A stretch of 64,000 bases of DNA from Aliiroseovarius sp. F20344 (GCF_023016155.1 NZ_JALKBG010000009.1:1-64000), one strand, 5' to 3'. Shown: positions 1-8,132, numbered from the stretch's first letter. The notes: generated by a model not told the origin, from the letters alone. Program-made: numbers and translations.

Positions 1-13
1 TAGGAGGAATCCC

Positions 14-1126
14 ATGCGCACGCGAGCCGCCGTTGCCGTAGAGGCCGGAAAACCACTTGAGATTATGGAAGTGAACCTTGAAGGCCCGCGTGCCGGCGAG
101 GTTTTGGTTGAGATCAAGGCCACCGGCCTGTGTCACACCGACGAATTCACCCGTTCTGGCGACGATCCCGAGGGGATCTTCCCGGCCATTCTGGGCCACG
201 AAGGCGCAGGCGTCGTGATTGAAGTGGGCGAAGGTGTGACCTCACTCGAAGTCGGCGATCACGTGATCCCGCTCTACACCCCAGAATGTCGTGAATGCGA
301 CTATTGCCTGAACCCGAAAACCAACCTCTGCCAGTCGATCCGGTCAACGCAGGGTGCAGGCTTGCTGCCCGATGGCTCGACCCGTTTCTCGATGCTGGAT
401 GGCACGCCGATCCACCACTACATGGGCTGCTCGACCTTCGCCAATCACACCGTGGTGCCCGAGATTGCGCTGGCTAAGGTCCGCAAGGACGCACCGTTTG
501 ATAAGATCTGCTACATCGGCTGTGGCGTCACAACCGGCATTGGCGCGGTGATCAACACCGCCAAGGTTGAGATCGGGTCGACCGCTGTGGTCTTCGGTCT
601 GGGCGGCATTGGCCTGAACGTGATCCAGGGCCTGCGGATGGCCGGTGCGGATCAGATCGTGGGTGTGGACCTGAATGACAGCAAAGAAGAAATGGGGCGC
701 CACTTTGGCATGACCGATTTCGTGAACCCCTCGAAGGTGGATGGCGACATGGTGGCCCATCTGGTTGAACTGACGGGCGGTGGCGCGGATTACAGCTTTG
801 ATGCGACCGGCAATGTGAACGTGATGCGGCAAGCGCTGGAATGCGCCCACAAGGGCTGGGGGGAATCGATCATCATCGGCGTCGCGCCTGCAGGTGCCGA
901 GATCTCGACCCGCCCCTTCCAACTGGTCACCGGCCGCGTCTGGCGTGGCACGGCCTTTGGTGGCGCGTCGGGTCGGACGGACGTGCCCAAAATCGTCGAC
1001 TGGTACATGGACGGCAAAATCGAGATCGATCCGATGATCACTCACAAGCTGAGCCTTGATCAGATCAACGAAGGGTTTGACCTGATGCACAAAGGCGAAA
1101 GCATCCGCGCCGTGGTGGAATTCTAA
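14..1126 (+). CDS. adhI: S-(hydroxymethyl)glutathione dehydrogenase / class III alcohol dehydrogenase
   Basis: Oxidises S-hydroxymethylglutathione (the formaldehyde-glutathione adduct) to S-formylglutathione with NAD+ in the cytosol; the family also reduces S-nitrosoglutathione. The 370-residue protein has the full zinc-ADH layout: catalytic zinc ligands C40 (GLCHTDE) and H62/E63 (GHEGAG), four structural-zinc cysteines at 92, 95, 98 and 106, the second catalytic cysteine region near 170 (CYIGCGVTTG), and the NAD-binding GLGGIGLN just after. An AGGAGG-like ribosome site at 2-7 supports the ATG at 14. Its partner hydrolase fghA lies 7 kb downstream on the same strand, separated by an inserted mobile element and by mbfA, cupin, AEC and nnrS genes. 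The length is normal for the family. Confidence 0.95.
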   Translation: MRTRAAVAVEAGKPLEIMEVNLEGPRAGEVLVEIKATGLCHTDEFTRSGDDPEGIFPAILGHEGAGVVIEVGEGVTSLEVGDHVIPLYTPECRECDYCLNPKTNLCQSIRSTQGAGLLPDGSTRFSMLDGTPIHHYMGCSTFANHTVVPEIALAKVRKDAPFDKICYIGCGVTTGIGAVINTAKVEIGSTAVVFGLGGIGLNVIQGLRMAGADQIVGVDLNDSKEEMGRHFGMTDFVNPSKVDGDMVAHLVELTGGGADYSFDATGNVNVMRQALECAHKGWGESIIIGVAPAGAEISTRPFQLVTGRVWRGTAFGGASGRTDVPKIVDWYMDGKIEIDPMITHKLSLDQINEGFDLMHKGESIRAVVEF

Positions 1127-1150
1127 CCATCAACAAAGCAATCACAAAAG

Positions 1151-1164
1151 GGGGCCAAGGCCCC
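1151..1164. repeat. Left target-site duplication of the IS element (half of adhI terminator)
   Basis: The 14-base palindromic word GGGGCCAAGGCCCC occurs here and again at 4544-4557 in direct orientation, flanking the element's inverted repeats. Joining the two outer flanks at one copy rebuilds an A-tract, a perfect G5-CCAAGG-C5 hairpin and a T6 tract, which is a textbook rho-independent terminator just after adhI. The element therefore appears to have landed in that hairpin and duplicated 14 bp. The left copy now lacks the T tract. Confidence 0.75.
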
Positions 1165-1181
1165 CTCAGACCGCTGACAAA
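1165..1181 (+). repeat. Left terminal inverted repeat of IS element
   Basis: CTCAGACCGCTGACAAA; reverse complement of the right end at 4527-4543 except for one G/A difference. It directly abuts the left target duplication and is followed by a hairpin, mirroring the right end. Confidence 0.7.
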
Positions 1182-1219
1182 GGTCGGGCTTGCGTTTTCG
1201 CGGCCCGACCTTCTTTTTT
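1182..1219 (+). terminator. Rho-independent terminator inside left end of IS element
   Basis: GGTCGGG (1182-1188) pairs with CCCGACC (1204-1210), followed by TTCTTTTTT. It now serves as terminator for adhI, whose own terminator was split, and would stop outside transcription entering the element. Confidence 0.75.
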
Positions 1220-1346
1220 GCTGAAAATCAGATGTGCGCCTTATTCTTCAATTTTCATTCGGTTAGCTATGGGTAGCTTGTGCAAGTTTACCTTGCTAGC
1301 ATTTTTGCCCTAGGATCTTGATAACTAATTCAGGTTTGAGTTCCGA

Positions 1347-2966
1347 ATGCTTAAGATCACTCTCCGATATCTCCCTTCAATAATGGTGGCGGGAACGCTT
1401 CTAGTACTTTTTTTCCTGTTCAGTTTTTCAGACCGCGATGAATACAACAAATTTTCGACATGCAAGAACGAAACCTCTGCGCAATGTATAACAGATTTGG
1501 GGTTGGATCGCGTAGCGAGTGCTCGTTCTCTTCCGCCACATATGCGTGAAGTCGACATGTTGGCCCAGATGGATCGTATAGAAGATGCTTTCGCGCTGGA
1601 ACTGCGAATCCTGAGTGAAAAAGAGCGACCACCAAAGAACATAGAAGCATCCGCAAATCGCAGGCTTGCCAGTCACAGGATAGCCGCCCAAATTCGCAAG
1701 GGTAACAGCTTAGAGACCGCGATAGACCAAACACCATCTACAGACGCGGGTGTTCTTTGGATCAGCGCACTCGATTTGCTTGGGAGAAAGCCATACGGCC
1801 CGTTGATCAGCCCGACGTTGAAACCTGATAAGAGAACGCTTGAAATCGTTTCTGAGATTGCAGAACGCATTGCCAGGTTTGCTACAGAAGAAACAGAGCG
1901 CGCTCGAATAAGCCACCTTATCTATGCGGCGGAGTTGTACGCAGCACTCGGAAACCAGACTCGTGTGATCGAGTTATTAGGCAATCTCCCACAAGCTAAA
2001 AATCCTCACATAAACCTATCAGAAGACCTTTTGCGGCTCATTGGTCCACAGGAAGGGATGCATCTTTACCACAAGGCAGGCGGAAATAGGCCCCACATTC
2101 TTCTGACCGCGGCTTCGGCAGAAACAGATTTGATCCGCGCTGCCGACTACTTGGAAAGAGCGTTCAATGAGTATTCCACAGCAGATCGTCGCCCCGACTT
2201 GGATAGGATGGAACGCATCGTTTCCCTCGCTGCGGATCTTGGGCTGGAAGAGTTTGCGTTGCGATTGGCGCGCGCGGTTGCAGATCAAGCTCAAACAGCG
2301 CCTTCGAACTTTCCGGTGTTCCCACATCTCAATGCAGTGCGTGCACTTATGGCCGCCGGCGCTGATGAATCCGAAACTCGTGAGAGTCTGGTCCGTGCGG
2401 AAGAAGACTTCCCACAAAACGATCAAGAATACTTAGGTGTAGGCCTTGTAAGCGGCGCCATTTTTTGGGGAAGTTCGGGGCTTAAGGCGCAAGCGAGGCG
2501 CGAGTTCGCAACCCTGTCGGCGCGTCAGGGTGGGGTCGACGCAACGATCCAAATGATGGATGACATTGAACAACCCGTATTCGCTTGGAACGACATGCTA
2601 ACCCATGAAATTCCACTCGAAGCCTTGGATGAATTGTTTAATGCCGCAAGCGCTGTTCTTACGAGAGAAGAACTAGCTTATGTGAAGGCGCAGCATGCGC
2701 AGGACTTGCTGCTTTCTGGTGGGGCGGAAGAGCAGCTTTCTTGGGTAAAAGAAACCACAAAAGATGTTTTACGAGGTGAGCAGTTGGTTGGAGATAGGTC
2801 GGTTACGACTTATAGTACGCTGACGAGGATTGCAGCCAGGTTGGGCGATCAGGATAATCTGAAATTGGCGTTGAGGAGAATGGCTGATGCAGCTCTGGGT
2901 TCTAGAGAACCGAGTGATCTGATAACTGCCGGTTTCTATTGGTATCAAGCTGATAACATCCGCTAG
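1347..2966 (+). CDS. Membrane-anchored helical-repeat protein of unknown function (IS passenger)
   Basis: I do not recognise this 539-residue protein. It starts with a short basic segment and one hydrophobic helix (about residues 12-30, ending LVLFFLFSFSD), which is either an uncleaved signal anchor or a signal peptide. The rest is soluble, charged and almost entirely helix-forming, with Leu/Ala-rich amphipathic stretches such as LEEFALRLARAVADQ. That resembles an alpha-solenoid or TPR-like fold without a clean TPR consensus. The gene ends 112 bp before the transposase start, and both lie within the element's inverted repeats. It is visibly more A/T-rich and uses more A/T-ending codons than adhI or mbfA on either side, consistent with foreign origin. 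The start at 1347 is the first ATG of the frame; no strong ribosome site is seen, only TTGAG at 1336-1340. Whether it aids transposition, protects the host or is unrelated cargo cannot be told from sequence. Confidence 0.7.
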   Translation: MLKITLRYLPSIMVAGTLLVLFFLFSFSDRDEYNKFSTCKNETSAQCITDLGLDRVASARSLPPHMREVDMLAQMDRIEDAFALELRILSEKERPPKNIEASANRRLASHRIAAQIRKGNSLETAIDQTPSTDAGVLWISALDLLGRKPYGPLISPTLKPDKRTLEIVSEIAERIARFATEETERARISHLIYAAELYAALGNQTRVIELLGNLPQAKNPHINLSEDLLRLIGPQEGMHLYHKAGGNRPHILLTAASAETDLIRAADYLERAFNEYSTADRRPDLDRMERIVSLAADLGLEEFALRLARAVADQAQTAPSNFPVFPHLNAVRALMAAGADESETRESLVRAEEDFPQNDQEYLGVGLVSGAIFWGSSGLKAQARREFATLSARQGGVDATIQMMDDIEQPVFAWNDMLTHEIPLEALDELFNAASAVLTREELAYVKAQHAQDLLLSGGAEEQLSWVKETTKDVLRGEQLVGDRSVTTYSTLTRIAARLGDQDNLKLALRRMADAALGSREPSDLITAGFYWYQADNIR

Positions 2967-3078
2967 AGCGGACGTTGGGTTCTAACACATCTGTGCTCAC
3001 CTCATGCGGCCCCGCCACCCTTCAACGTTCTCTGAATCTCCCCTTGATCCGCCGCCTTTGTGCTGATTCAATCTTATA

Positions 3079-4446
3079 ATGTTGAAGAGACTAACAGCCC
3101 GCCAGACCGAGCTTGAGATGGTCACGCTTGAAAGCCTGGTGCCCGCCGATCACTTGTTGCGCAAAGTGGAAGCAGCGATTGATTATAGCTTCATCCGCGA
3201 ACTGACTGAGGGGCTTTACTGCCTCGACAATGGTAGGCCGCCGATCGCGCCGGAGACCTTGTTCAAGGCATTGTTCATCGGCTACCTGTTTGGCATCCGA
3301 TCAGAGCGCCAGTTGATGCGCGAGATCGAGGTGAATGTGGCCTATCGCTGGTTCCTAGGGTTGCGTCTGACGGACAAGGTGTTTGATGCCTCGACCTTCA
3401 GCCAGAACCGGCGTCGTCGCTTTGATGGCACAGACATCGCCCAGCAGATCTTCGATCACATTGTGGAACAGGCCATTGAGTTAGGTCTTGCAGATGGGAC
3501 AGTGCTCTATACGGACAGCACCCATCTCAAAGCCTCGGCCAACAAGAGCAAGTTCGATTCCGAGATGGTGGCGAAATCCAGAGCTGCCTATTGGGATGAT
3601 CTGGATGCGGCAATCTCGGCCGATCGGATAGCACATGGCAAGAAGCCGCTAAAGCCCAAGCCACGTGAGGCGGAGATCAAGGAAACGCGCGTGAGCCGCA
3701 CCGATCCCGATGCGGGCTATATGGTGAGGGACGGCAAGCCCAAGGGGTTCTTCTATCTCGATCACCGAACTGTAGACAGCAAGCACAGCATCATCACCGA
3801 CACCCATGTCAAAGCTGGCAATGTGCATGACAGCATCCCTTATATCGAGCGGCTGGATCGGCAGCGGCGTCGCTTCGATTTGGATGTGAAGGCGGTCGGA
3901 CTGGATGCGGGATATGCCAATGCACCCATTGCACAGGGTTTGGAGGAGCGCGGCATTCTGGGCGTCACAGCGTATCTCCGGCCTGCTGGTCCGAAGAACA
4001 CGTTGCGCAAACGACAGTTCGAATATGATCCGAAGGCAGACGTCTATCGCTGTCCAAATGGGCAAGAGCTGCCATACTCGACAACCGGTCGGGGTGGCTA
4101 TCGCTACTATCATTCGGATCCAGAGAAATGTCGCGAGTGCCCGCTCCTGTCTTCTTGCACCAAGAACGCCAAAGCACAGAAAACCCTCACCCGCCATGTC
4201 TGGGCCGATGCCCGAGAGCGTGTGGATGCTCACAGGAAAACAGACTGGGGCAAGCGCATCTACGACCGGCGAAAGGAAACCGTCGAGCGATCCTTCGCCG
4301 ATGCCAAACAACTCTTCGGACACCGATACGCCCGCTATCGAGGGCTCACCGGTGTCAAATGGCAATGCCTCCTCGCCGCAACCGCCCAGAACATCAAGAA
4401 AATCGCAATGGTCATGGACCAAACGACCACAACCAGCCCCGCATGA
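3079..4446 (+). CDS. IS1182-family transposase (DDE)
   Basis: 455 residues, full length. The N-terminal region (about 1-100) has the DUF772 signature of this family (LVPADHLLRKVEA, LFKALFIGYLFGIRSERQL). DDE residues can be placed at D146 (YTDSTHLKASANKSKF), D276 (GLDAGYANAP) and E403 (RKETVERSFADAK). A cysteine cluster in the insertion domain (CPNGQ, then KCRECPLLSSC, about residues 335-360) looks like the family's zinc-binding region. The frame is uninterrupted, so the enzyme may be active. It is followed by a terminator hairpin that overlaps the right inverted repeat. Confidence 0.93.
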   Translation: MLKRLTARQTELEMVTLESLVPADHLLRKVEAAIDYSFIRELTEGLYCLDNGRPPIAPETLFKALFIGYLFGIRSERQLMREIEVNVAYRWFLGLRLTDKVFDASTFSQNRRRRFDGTDIAQQIFDHIVEQAIELGLADGTVLYTDSTHLKASANKSKFDSEMVAKSRAAYWDDLDAAISADRIAHGKKPLKPKPREAEIKETRVSRTDPDAGYMVRDGKPKGFFYLDHRTVDSKHSIITDTHVKAGNVHDSIPYIERLDRQRRRFDLDVKAVGLDAGYANAPIAQGLEERGILGVTAYLRPAGPKNTLRKRQFEYDPKADVYRCPNGQELPYSTTGRGGYRYYHSDPEKCRECPLLSSCTKNAKAQKTLTRHVWADARERVDAHRKTDWGKRIYDRRKETVERSFADAKQLFGHRYARYRGLTGVKWQCLLAATAQNIKKIAMVMDQTTTTSPA

Positions 4447-4502
4447 GGGGCTGGGCAACCGTTTATCTCGCCAAATCAACTCCTGCCAGATCACCAAAAA
4501 AG

Positions 4503-4530
4503 AAAACCCCGCTCAAATGAGCGGGGTTTG
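4503..4530 (+). terminator. Transposase terminator at right end of IS element
   Basis: CCCCGCTC (4507-4514), loop AAAT, GAGCGGGG (4519-4526), preceded by AAAA and followed by TTTG. The terminal TTTG is also the inner part of the right inverted repeat. Confidence 0.75.
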
Positions 4531-4543
4531 TCAGTGGTCTGAG
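4527..4543 (-). repeat. Right terminal inverted repeat of IS element
   Basis: TTTGTCAGTGGTCTGAG; its reverse complement matches 1165-1181 at 16 of 17 positions. It abuts the right copy of the 14-bp target duplication. Confidence 0.7.
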
Positions 4544-4557
4544 GGGGCCAAGGCCCC
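4544..4557. repeat. Right target-site duplication of the IS element
   Basis: GGGGCCAAGGCCCC, a direct repeat of 1151-1164. Here it keeps the T6 tract (4559-4564), so the right flank is still a working terminator hairpin (4543-4564) reading toward mbfA. Confidence 0.75.
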
Positions 4558-4589
4558 CTTTTTTATTTCAGGCGCGACAGAATGTAAGC

Positions 4590-4617
4590 TTGCCTTCCCG
4601 TCCGAAAGCCATAAATT
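4590..4617 (+). promoter_or_regulatory. Predicted mbfA promoter
   Basis: TTGCCT (4590-4595) and TAAATT (4612-4617) are separated by 16 bp, and the Irr box overlaps the -10 element. The IS right end lies only 46 bp upstream, so the core promoter was left intact. Confidence 0.5.
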
Positions 4618-4630
4618 AGAACCATTCTAA
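4616..4630. promoter_or_regulatory. Irr box (iron control element) upstream of mbfA
   Basis: TTAGAACCATTCTAA is a perfect 15-bp palindrome, 14 bp before the mbfA ATG. It matches the known Irr/ICE core TTAGAA-N3-TTCTAA of alphaproteobacteria. Its overlap with the -10 region fits repression by Irr under iron limitation, as established for mbfA in rhizobia. Confidence 0.8.
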
Positions 4631-4644
4631 TTCAGGAGCTTTCA

Positions 4645-5622
4645 ATGCTGTCCGCCACTCTGCACCGCCGCCGTTTCTCGGACCTGTCGGAACAAGAAAT
4701 CCTCGCACTCGCGATCTCGAACGAAGAAGACGATGCGCGGATTTACCGGCAGTATGCTGAACACCTTCGTGAGGAGTTTCCCTCGTCCGCAAAGGTATTC
4801 GACGGCATGGCCGAGGAAGAGGACGAGCATCGCCGCCTTTTGATCGAAGCGCATCAGGCGCGGTTTGGGGATGTGATCCCCCTAATCCGGCGCGAACATG
4901 TGGCGGGGTTCTATGCGCGTCGCCCGGTCTGGCTTGTCGAAAATCTTGGCCTTGAAACCATTCGAGGTGAAGCGCGCGAGATGGAGCGTCAGGCCGAGCA
5001 GTTCTATCGCAAAGCTGCCGATCGTACGTCGGATGCAAACACCCGTAAGCTTTTGGGCGATCTGGCCGCCGCCGAAGCGGACCACGCTCATACGGCGGGC
5101 GATCTTGAAGCAAAGCATCTAGACGATGCCACGCGCGAAACAGAAGACGACGCTGCCCACCGTCAATTCATCCTGACATGGGTGCAGCCAGGGTTGGCGG
5201 GACTGATGGATGGATCAGTGTCCACACTCGCGCCGATCTTTGCGACCGCTTTCGCCACGCAAGACACGCACACCACTTTTCTGGTAGGCCTTGCTGCCAG
5301 CGTAGGCGCCGGGATTTCCATGGGATTCACGGAAGCGGCCTCGGATGACGGAGAGCTGTCAGGGCGCGGCAGCCCGGTCAAACGCGGCTTTGCCTCGGGC
5401 ATCATGACCACACTGGGCGGACTGGGGCACGCCCTGCCCTATCTGATCACCGATTTCTGGACCGCCACGACCATCGCGATCCTTGTTGTCTTCGTAGAGC
5501 TTTGGGCGATTGTCTGGATTCAAAACCGGTTTATGCAGACCCCGTTCATGCGCGCGACTCTTCAGGTCGTGGTCGGCGGCGCGCTGGTCTTTGCAGCTGG
5601 CGCCATTATCGGCGGTGGTTAG
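4645..5622 (+). CDS. mbfA: Membrane-bound ferritin / iron exporter MbfA
   Basis: Exports iron from the cytoplasm in related alphaproteobacteria and protects against iron plus peroxide stress. The 325-residue protein is a fusion. An N-terminal ferritin-like diiron domain (about 1-145) has candidate ligands in SNEEDD (27-28), EEEDEHRR (57-62) and a second EAREMERQAEQF / AEADHAHT pair. A C-terminal VIT1/CCC1-type transmembrane domain (about 170-325) contains MDGSVSTLAP and GISMGFTEAASDDGELSGRG. The AGGAG at 4634-4638 fixes the start at 4645. An Irr box lies directly upstream. The length is normal for the family. Confidence 0.92.
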   Translation: MLSATLHRRRFSDLSEQEILALAISNEEDDARIYRQYAEHLREEFPSSAKVFDGMAEEEDEHRRLLIEAHQARFGDVIPLIRREHVAGFYARRPVWLVENLGLETIRGEAREMERQAEQFYRKAADRTSDANTRKLLGDLAAAEADHAHTAGDLEAKHLDDATRETEDDAAHRQFILTWVQPGLAGLMDGSVSTLAPIFATAFATQDTHTTFLVGLAASVGAGISMGFTEAASDDGELSGRGSPVKRGFASGIMTTLGGLGHALPYLITDFWTATTIAILVVFVELWAIVWIQNRFMQTPFMRATLQVVVGGALVFAAGAIIGGG

Positions 5623-5703
5623 ACTGGGTCGATAGGTTCCCACCACTGGCGATATGGCTGGGCGACGCCTGCTTTCATGCTCTTTTGCAAGAAGGAGCCG
5701 AAC

Positions 5704-6018
5704 ATGTGCGAAGCCAACGGAACAGCTACGGGTAAAATTCTGCTAGAGAACAGCCGGATGCGTGTCACAGAGTGGCGCTTTGCCAAACGTGGCGACAACA
5801 CGGGGTGGCATAAGCACGCCTTCGACTATCTGGTGATCCCGATGTTCGATGGCGTTCTAGAGATCGATCAACCCGATGGTACGCGTGTCGAGGCAAAGCT
5901 TCAGAACGGTGTCCCGTATGATCGCAAGGCCGGTGTCGAACATGACGTGATCAACGGAAATGATTTTGAATGCGCCTTTATCGAAGTCGAACTTCTTGAG
6001 GATGCGCCGTCGGTCTAA
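5704..6018 (+). CDS. Small cupin-domain protein
   Basis: 104 residues from the ATG at 5704, which is preceded by AAGGAG at 5692-5697; an in-frame ATG at 5677 has no ribosome site. A single cupin barrel is indicated by GWHKHAFDYLVIPMFDG (metal-ligand type histidines) and GVEHDVINGN. Substrate unknown. It lies between mbfA and the AEC permease on the same strand and may be co-transcribed with the permease, 44 bp downstream. Confidence 0.8.
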   Translation: MCEANGTATGKILLENSRMRVTEWRFAKRGDNTGWHKHAFDYLVIPMFDGVLEIDQPDGTRVEAKLQNGVPYDRKAGVEHDVINGNDFECAFIEVELLEDAPSV

Positions 6019-6062
6019 CCGCCGCATAGCCAAGCGAAATCTTGCGTGCTAGGGCTTGGCAC

Positions 6063-6989
6063 ATGATCGACGTGCTGTTGCAAACTCTGCCCTTCTTTGC
6101 CCTGATCGGATTGGGCTATGGCGCTGCGGCGCGTGGTTTCTTTCCACCCGAGGCGACCGCCTATCTCACCCGATTTGTTTTTTACTTTGCGCTGTCGGCT
6201 ATGCTGTTCCGGTTCTCGGCCAGTCTGTCGCTGGCGGACGTGATCAATTGGCCTTTCATCTGGGCCTATGCGTTGGGTGGATTGGCAGTCTATATCCTTG
6301 CTACAGTCGTCGCTTTGATACGCAAACGCGGCGCCCAGGAAGCCGCGGTCGAGGCGCAATGCGCCGTGATCGGCAACACGGGTTTTCTGGGCGTGCCAAT
6401 GCTTGCCCTCTTGTTGGGCGAGGCCGCAATTCCCGCTGTCATGCTGGTCCTCGCCATCGACCTGTTTCTATTCAGCAGCCTTATCGTGATCATCATCACA
6501 GGCACCCGCGATGGACGGCTCAGCCCGGCGGTCTTGGGAACTGTTGGGAAAGGGCTGATCTCGAACCCGATGATCGTTTCGATGGCGCTTGGGTTCGCGT
6601 GGTCGGCAACCGGCGTGTCACTGGCCGAGCCGATCAGCCGCTTTCTTGATCTTCTAGCAGGTGCCTCAACCCCCTGCGCGCTGTTTGCCATTGGCGCGTC
6701 ACTTGCCACAAAATCAGCCGAACGGGTGTCAGTCGCAGGTTGGCTTAGCTTTGCCAAACTTGTCTTGCACCCGTTGGCGGTCGGCGTATTGGCCTTCATG
6801 GTCTTCGATGTTGAACCTTTCATGGCCGGCGTCATGATCGCCGCCGCAGGTCTGCCCGTCGCTGGGAATGTTTACATGCTTGCACAGCACTATGGTGTAG
6901 CACCGCAGCGTGTTTCGTCAGCAATCCTTCTTTCGACAAGCCTGTCGATTTTCACAGTGTCCGCCATCATCGCGTGGGTAACATCATGA
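6063..6989 (+). CDS. AEC-family permease (auxin efflux carrier-like)
   Basis: 308 residues with about ten hydrophobic segments in two halves. It carries the family's conserved motif in the middle of the first half (AVIGNTGFLGVPM) and a matching second-half segment (ASTPCALFAIGASL). Such carriers export or exchange organic acids and similar anions; the substrate cannot be read from sequence. The ATG at 6063 is preferred over an upstream TTG at 6042 because it begins the first membrane helix. The stop overlaps the nnrS start by ATGA (6986-6989), so the two are translationally coupled. Confidence 0.85.
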   Translation: MIDVLLQTLPFFALIGLGYGAAARGFFPPEATAYLTRFVFYFALSAMLFRFSASLSLADVINWPFIWAYALGGLAVYILATVVALIRKRGAQEAAVEAQCAVIGNTGFLGVPMLALLLGEAAIPAVMLVLAIDLFLFSSLIVIIITGTRDGRLSPAVLGTVGKGLISNPMIVSMALGFAWSATGVSLAEPISRFLDLLAGASTPCALFAIGASLATKSAERVSVAGWLSFAKLVLHPLAVGVLAFMVFDVEPFMAGVMIAAAGLPVAGNVYMLAQHYGVAPQRVSSAILLSTSLSIFTVSAIIAWVTS

Positions 6990-8098
6990 TTATTTTAACC
7001 GGAGCGTATCGTGTGTTTTTCCCAGCTGCGCTCTTGTTTGCTGGGGTCGCAATTCCGCTTTGGATCATGAGCTTTGCAGGGGCAACGTCGCCAAACAATG
7101 ACCCAATGCTCTGGCACCAGCACGAAATGCTTTGGGGCTATCTTCCCGCTGCATTGGCAGGGTTTCTGTTTACCGCGATCCCCAACTGGACCGGGCGCCC
7201 GACCCTGCCCCCAGCCGTACTGGCAACCCTGTTTGCACTTTGGCTGGCTGGCCGCGTCGGTATGTTCGTCGCCCCAGACGCCCTGCCTTCACAGCTGATC
7301 ACCATGGCCTTTCTGCCCCTCACAGCCGCCCTTGCCCTGCGCGAGCTGATCGCGGCTGGCAACAAGCGCAACTACGTGGTGGGGGCTGTGATCTTCGGCT
7401 TCGCCGTGTCGCAAGCGCTGTTCCTTTGGCACGACCGCGACATAGGCCTGAGCGCTGGCTTTGCCCTTGCGCTGATCCTGATTGTACATATCGGCGGTCG
7501 TGTGACCCCGGCCTTCAGCCGCAACTGGCTGAAGAAACGCGGGGCAACTCGCCTGCCCGCAGAATTCGGCCCGGTCGATAAGGCAGCCCTTGGCTTAACC
7601 GTAGCAACCGCCGTCATCTGGATCGTGACGGGAGACAGCTTGGTGACCGGTCTAAGCGCCGCCGCAGCCAGCCTATCCCTTGCCCTGCGCTTGTCACGCT
7701 GGTCAGGTTGGGCGGTTCGGGCAGAGCCCCTGCTTTTTGCACTTCATATGGCCTACCTCTGGCTGATCATTTCCACAGCTCTTCTTGCGGCAGCCTGCTT
7801 AAGCGCGTTTGCCACCATCGGGCAGGCACATCATGCATTGGGTGCAGGGGCAGTTGGGTCCATGACCGTGATCGTCATGCTGCGCGCGCTATTGGGCCAT
7901 TCGGGCCGCCCGATCGAGGCCACTCGTTTCGACACCCTGATCTTGATTGCCCTGCATCTGGGCGCCGCCCTACGCGTCATCGCCGATTGGACGGGCGACC
8001 CAGTACCCTTCTACCACGCAGGGGGAACGCTTTGGGCAGGGGCGATGATCGCGTTTGCCATCCGCGCTTTCCCCATTGCCATCTCGCCTCGGCTCTAG
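6986..8098 (+). CDS. nnrS: NnrS family haem-copper membrane protein
   Basis: NnrS proteins are polytopic haem/copper membrane proteins that relieve nitric-oxide stress on iron-sulfur enzymes. This 370-residue protein has about twelve hydrophobic segments and the family hallmarks WHQHEMLWGY (about 45), TAIPNWTGRP and HIGGRVTPAFSRNWL, with conserved histidines. The ATGA overlap with the AEC gene chooses the start at 6986; an in-frame GTG at 6974 would add four residues. Its place between adhI (an S-nitrosoglutathione reductase class) and fghA suggests a nitrosative-stress role for the locus. Confidence 0.9.
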   Translation: MIILTGAYRVFFPAALLFAGVAIPLWIMSFAGATSPNNDPMLWHQHEMLWGYLPAALAGFLFTAIPNWTGRPTLPPAVLATLFALWLAGRVGMFVAPDALPSQLITMAFLPLTAALALRELIAAGNKRNYVVGAVIFGFAVSQALFLWHDRDIGLSAGFALALILIVHIGGRVTPAFSRNWLKKRGATRLPAEFGPVDKAALGLTVATAVIWIVTGDSLVTGLSAAAASLSLALRLSRWSGWAVRAEPLLFALHMAYLWLIISTALLAAACLSAFATIGQAHHALGAGAVGSMTVIVMLRALLGHSGRPIEATRFDTLILIALHLGAALRVIADWTGDPVPFYHAGGTLWAGAMIAFAIRAFPIAISPRL

Positions 8099-8132
8099 TT
8101 AGGTCAGTTCAAACCTAACGAAGGAGACCACC

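Larger units (their letters stand above)
1165..4543 (+). mobile_element. IS1182-like insertion element with passenger gene (3.38 kb)
   Basis: Terminal inverted repeats CTCAGACCrCTGACAAA (1165-1181 and, reversed, 4527-4543) match at 16 of 17 positions. They are flanked by a 14-bp direct duplication of the adhI terminator hairpin. Between them lie a 539-codon gene of unknown function (1347-2966) and an intact IS1182-like transposase (3079-4446), both on the plus strand. No copy of the terminal repeat is visible between the passenger gene and the transposase, so the outer repeats are the only visible ends. Each end carries a terminator-like hairpin just inside its inverted repeat. The family assignment rests on the transposase; treating the 539-codon gene as cargo is inference from the boundaries and from its more A/T-rich composition. 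Confidence 0.7.

Noticed and set aside
1165-4543. Composite transposon or genomic island with two IS copies
   Set aside because: Only one transposase and one pair of matching ends are present; a single element with cargo explains the boundaries better.
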